The notes under the pieces: generated by a model
The model's database searches: none
What the model was told of the DNA's origin: nothing
The model's input: only the letters and a program-made list of their open reading frames with translations
Shown: piece by piece, positions 61,600 to 64,000 of the stretch
How the letters are laid out: each line of letters starts with the position of its first letter
Numbering within the stretch: the stretch's first letter is position 1
Position numbers and translations under genes: made by a program
Source of the DNA: Paulinella micropora
Taxonomy: Eukaryota > Cercozoa > Imbricatea > Euglyphida
Length of the DNA stretch: 64,000 nucleotides
Reading direction: 5' to 3'
Assembly: GCA_009731375.1 (NCBI GenBank)
Contig: BJOX01000027.1
Span: forward strand, 488,711 to 552,710

Positions 61600-62149
61600 A
61601 CTACTATATCTTGTTCTTGTTCTTGTTCTTGTTCTTCTTGTCATTGTTCTTGTTGTTTGGTTAGTTGCTGGAAGGACACGGTCATTTTCTTCAACGACGA
61701 CTTCCTGACCAACTGCCTACCTTTCGCACTGCTGTTCTTGTTGTTGTTGTTGTTGTTCTTGTTGTTCTTGTTGTTCTTGTTGTTGTTGTTCTTGTTGTTT
61801 TTGTTGTTTTTGTTGTTGTTGTTGTTGTTGTTCTTGTTCTTGTTGTCATTGTTCTTGTTGTTTGGTTAGTCGCTGGAAGGACACGGTCAACGGAAACTCC
61901 TGACCAACTGCCTACCTTTCGCACTGCTTTTCTTGTTGTTGTTGTTGTTGTTGTTGTTGTTCTTGTTCTTGTTCTTGTTGTTCTTGTTGTTGTTCTTGAT
62001 GTTGTTGTTGTTCTTCTTCTTCTTGTTCTTCTTGTTGTCATTGTCGTTGTTGTTTGGTTAGTCGCTGGAAGGACACTGTCAATTTCTTCAACGGCAACTT
62101 CCTCACCAACTGGATACCTTTCGTTCCCAAACCAGACGCCACCGTACTG

Positions 62150-62150
<1 letters not shown>
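61600..62150. repeat. (TTG)n/(TTC)n with repeated GCTGGAAGGACAC spacer
   Basis: Spacer containing GGTTAGT, GCTGGAAGGACACGGTCA and CTGCCTACCTTTCGCACTGC recurs three times (61658, 61862, 62055). Confidence 0.8.
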
Positions 62151-62183
<33 letters not shown>

Positions 62184-62267
62184 CATCTATCTATTTATCT
62201 ATCCATCTATCTATCTATCTATCTATCTAACTGGATATCCTTCCTTCCCAAACCAGACGTTACCGTA

Positions 62268-62301
<34 letters not shown>

Positions 62302-62393
62302 ATCTGTAAACTTCCTTACCAACTGGATATCCTTCCTTCCCAAACCAGACGTCACCGTACTGTCTATCTATCCATCCATCTATCCATCTATCC

Positions 62394-62438
<45 letters not shown>

Positions 62439-62454
62439 CCTATTTAATCTATCC

Positions 62455-62493
<39 letters not shown>

Positions 62494-62586
62494 CATCTAT
62501 CTATCCATCTATCTATCTATCCATCTATCTATCCGTCTATCCATCTATCTATCTACCTACCTACCTACCTATCTATCTATCTATCC

Positions 62587-62634
<48 letters not shown>

Positions 62635-62691
62635 ATCGGTAAACTTCCCGACCGACTGGTGACCCTTTCGTGTCCAAACCAGACGTCACTG

Positions 62692-62755
<64 letters not shown>

Positions 62756-62783
62756 CCACCTACCTACCTCATCTACCTACCTC

Positions 62784-62848
<65 letters not shown>

Positions 62849-62861
62849 GCTAGCTAGCTAG

Positions 62862-62905
<44 letters not shown>

Positions 62906-63101
62906 ATATCTACCTACCTACCTATCTATCTACCTACCTATCTATCTATCTATCTATCTATCTATTTTGTGACCCTTGAGATTCAGGCCAGACGTCGCAG
63001 TACCTTAGAACTATAGATAGATAAATAGATAGATAGATAAATAGATAAATGGATAAATGGATAACTAGATAGATGGATAGATAGGTAGGTAGGTAGGTAG
63101 G

Positions 63102-63160
<59 letters not shown>
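62151..63160. repeat. (ATCT)n with repeated ACCAACTGG spacer, then (GATA)n
   Basis: Spacer ACCAACTGGATATCCTTCC followed by CCCAAACCAGACGTCACCG recurs at 62105, 62226, 62316 and 62649. The switch from ATCT to GATA at about 62960-63010 again makes a large inverted repeat. Confidence 0.85.
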
Positions 63161-63164
<4 letters not shown>

Positions 63165-63193
63165 GCTGTTTGCAAAAAAAGCAGCCGCAATAT

Positions 63194-63965
63194 TGAACAA
63201 ACAAACAAACAAACAAGCAAGCAAACAAACAAGCAAACAAGCAAGCAAACAAACAAACAAACAAACAAAAAAAACAAAACAAACAAAACAAAACAAACAA
63301 ACAAACAAACAATACAAACATATAAACAATACAAACAAACAAACAAACAAACAATACAAACAAACAATACAAGCAAACAAACAAACAAACAATACAAACA
63401 ATACAAACAATACAATACAAACAAACAAACAAACAAACAAACCAACGAACGAACAAAAAAACAAAACAAACAAACAAACGAACAAACGAACAAACAAACA
63501 AACCAACAAACAAACAAACAAACAAACAATACAAACAAACAAACAAACAAACAAACGAACAAACAAACAAAACAAACAAACGAACAAACAAACAAACAAG
63601 CAAACAAACAAACAAACAAACAAACAAACAAACAAACAAGCAAACAAGCAAGCAAACAAGCAAACAAACAAACAAACAAATAAACAAACAAATAAACAAA
63701 CAAGCAAACAAACAAACAAACAAACAAACAAACAAACGAACGAACAAACAAACAAACAAACAAAGAAGCAAGCAAACAAACAAACAAACAAAGAAGCAAG
63801 CAAGCAAGCAAACAAACAAACAAACAAACAAGCAAGCAAGCAAGCAAACAAACAAACAAAAAAACAAACAAACAAACAAGCAAGCAAGCAAACAAACAAA
63901 CAAACAAACAAGCAAGCAATACAATCAAACACACAAACAAACAAAACAAACAAACAAACAAACAG
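63194..63965. repeat. (CAAA)n microsatellite
   Basis: AAAC tract with AAGC, AAAT and AACG variants; ORFs are poly N/K/Q/T or C/L/F/V. Confidence 0.95.
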
Positions 63966-64000
63966 GCCAAGAGGCAGACTAAGCTTCTTCAAATAAACAA

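Overview
The window is eukaryotic nuclear DNA. Both flanks (about 1-10989 and 32881-64000) are dominated by tri-, tetra- and dinucleotide microsatellites. Among them lie a tRNA-derived SINE head with A and B boxes, fold-back MITEs (some nested), a six-copy interspersed repeat, a minisatellite and a few exon-like islands. I cannot name the host. The style fits a microsatellite-rich protist, alga or invertebrate. Eleven runs of N longer or equal to 10 bases sit in the flanks and three 10-N joins sit inside the central element.

The centre (10990-32880, 21.9 kb) is an integrated Polinton/Maverick-type dsDNA virus. It has about 97-bp terminal inverted repeats that start AGTAGTATAG. It sits in an ATCT microsatellite, with TCTATC on both sides, which is a possible 6-bp target duplication but cannot be proven inside a repeat. 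It is AT-rich and gene-dense, unlike the flanks. From the left it carries a coiled-coil gene with a frameshift at an 11-A run, a basic protein with a likely 51-nt spliceosomal intron, a broken retroviral-type integrase and a charged protein (both leftward). Then, mostly rightward, comes the virion block: an S74-chaperoned fibre, a small membrane protein, a leftward secreted Cys-rich protein, a small beta-rich protein flanked by a perfect 24-bp inverted repeat, the packaging ATPase, a basic pVI/pX-like peptide precursor, an adenain-type protease fused to a scaffold-like region, the penton-like minor capsid protein, the major capsid protein, a phage-like 418-aa structural protein, a small Cys protein, an ExoX-C-like protein (leftward) and a class 3 lipase. 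The right end holds leftward replication genes: protein-primed DNA polymerase B (interrupted by a frame change and a gap) and an AP2-like/zinc-finger protein next to the right repeat.

The set covers the whole Polinton morphogenesis and replication kit: capsid, penton, ATPase, protease, PolB, integrase. Most striking is a recurring QxGG motif in the MCP, the basic peptide precursor and the lipase, with an adenain-consensus LAGE/G just before the protease domain; together they suggest a proteolytic maturation programme. Gene starts share a CAATATAG-like box, three virion genes add a covarying hairpin right before the ATG, and several gene ends have the stop codon inside a hairpin. The integrase is broken by a frameshift and an in-frame stop, and contig joins duplicate diverged copies of the penton and PolB ends, so this copy is probably immobile or partly an assembly mosaic.
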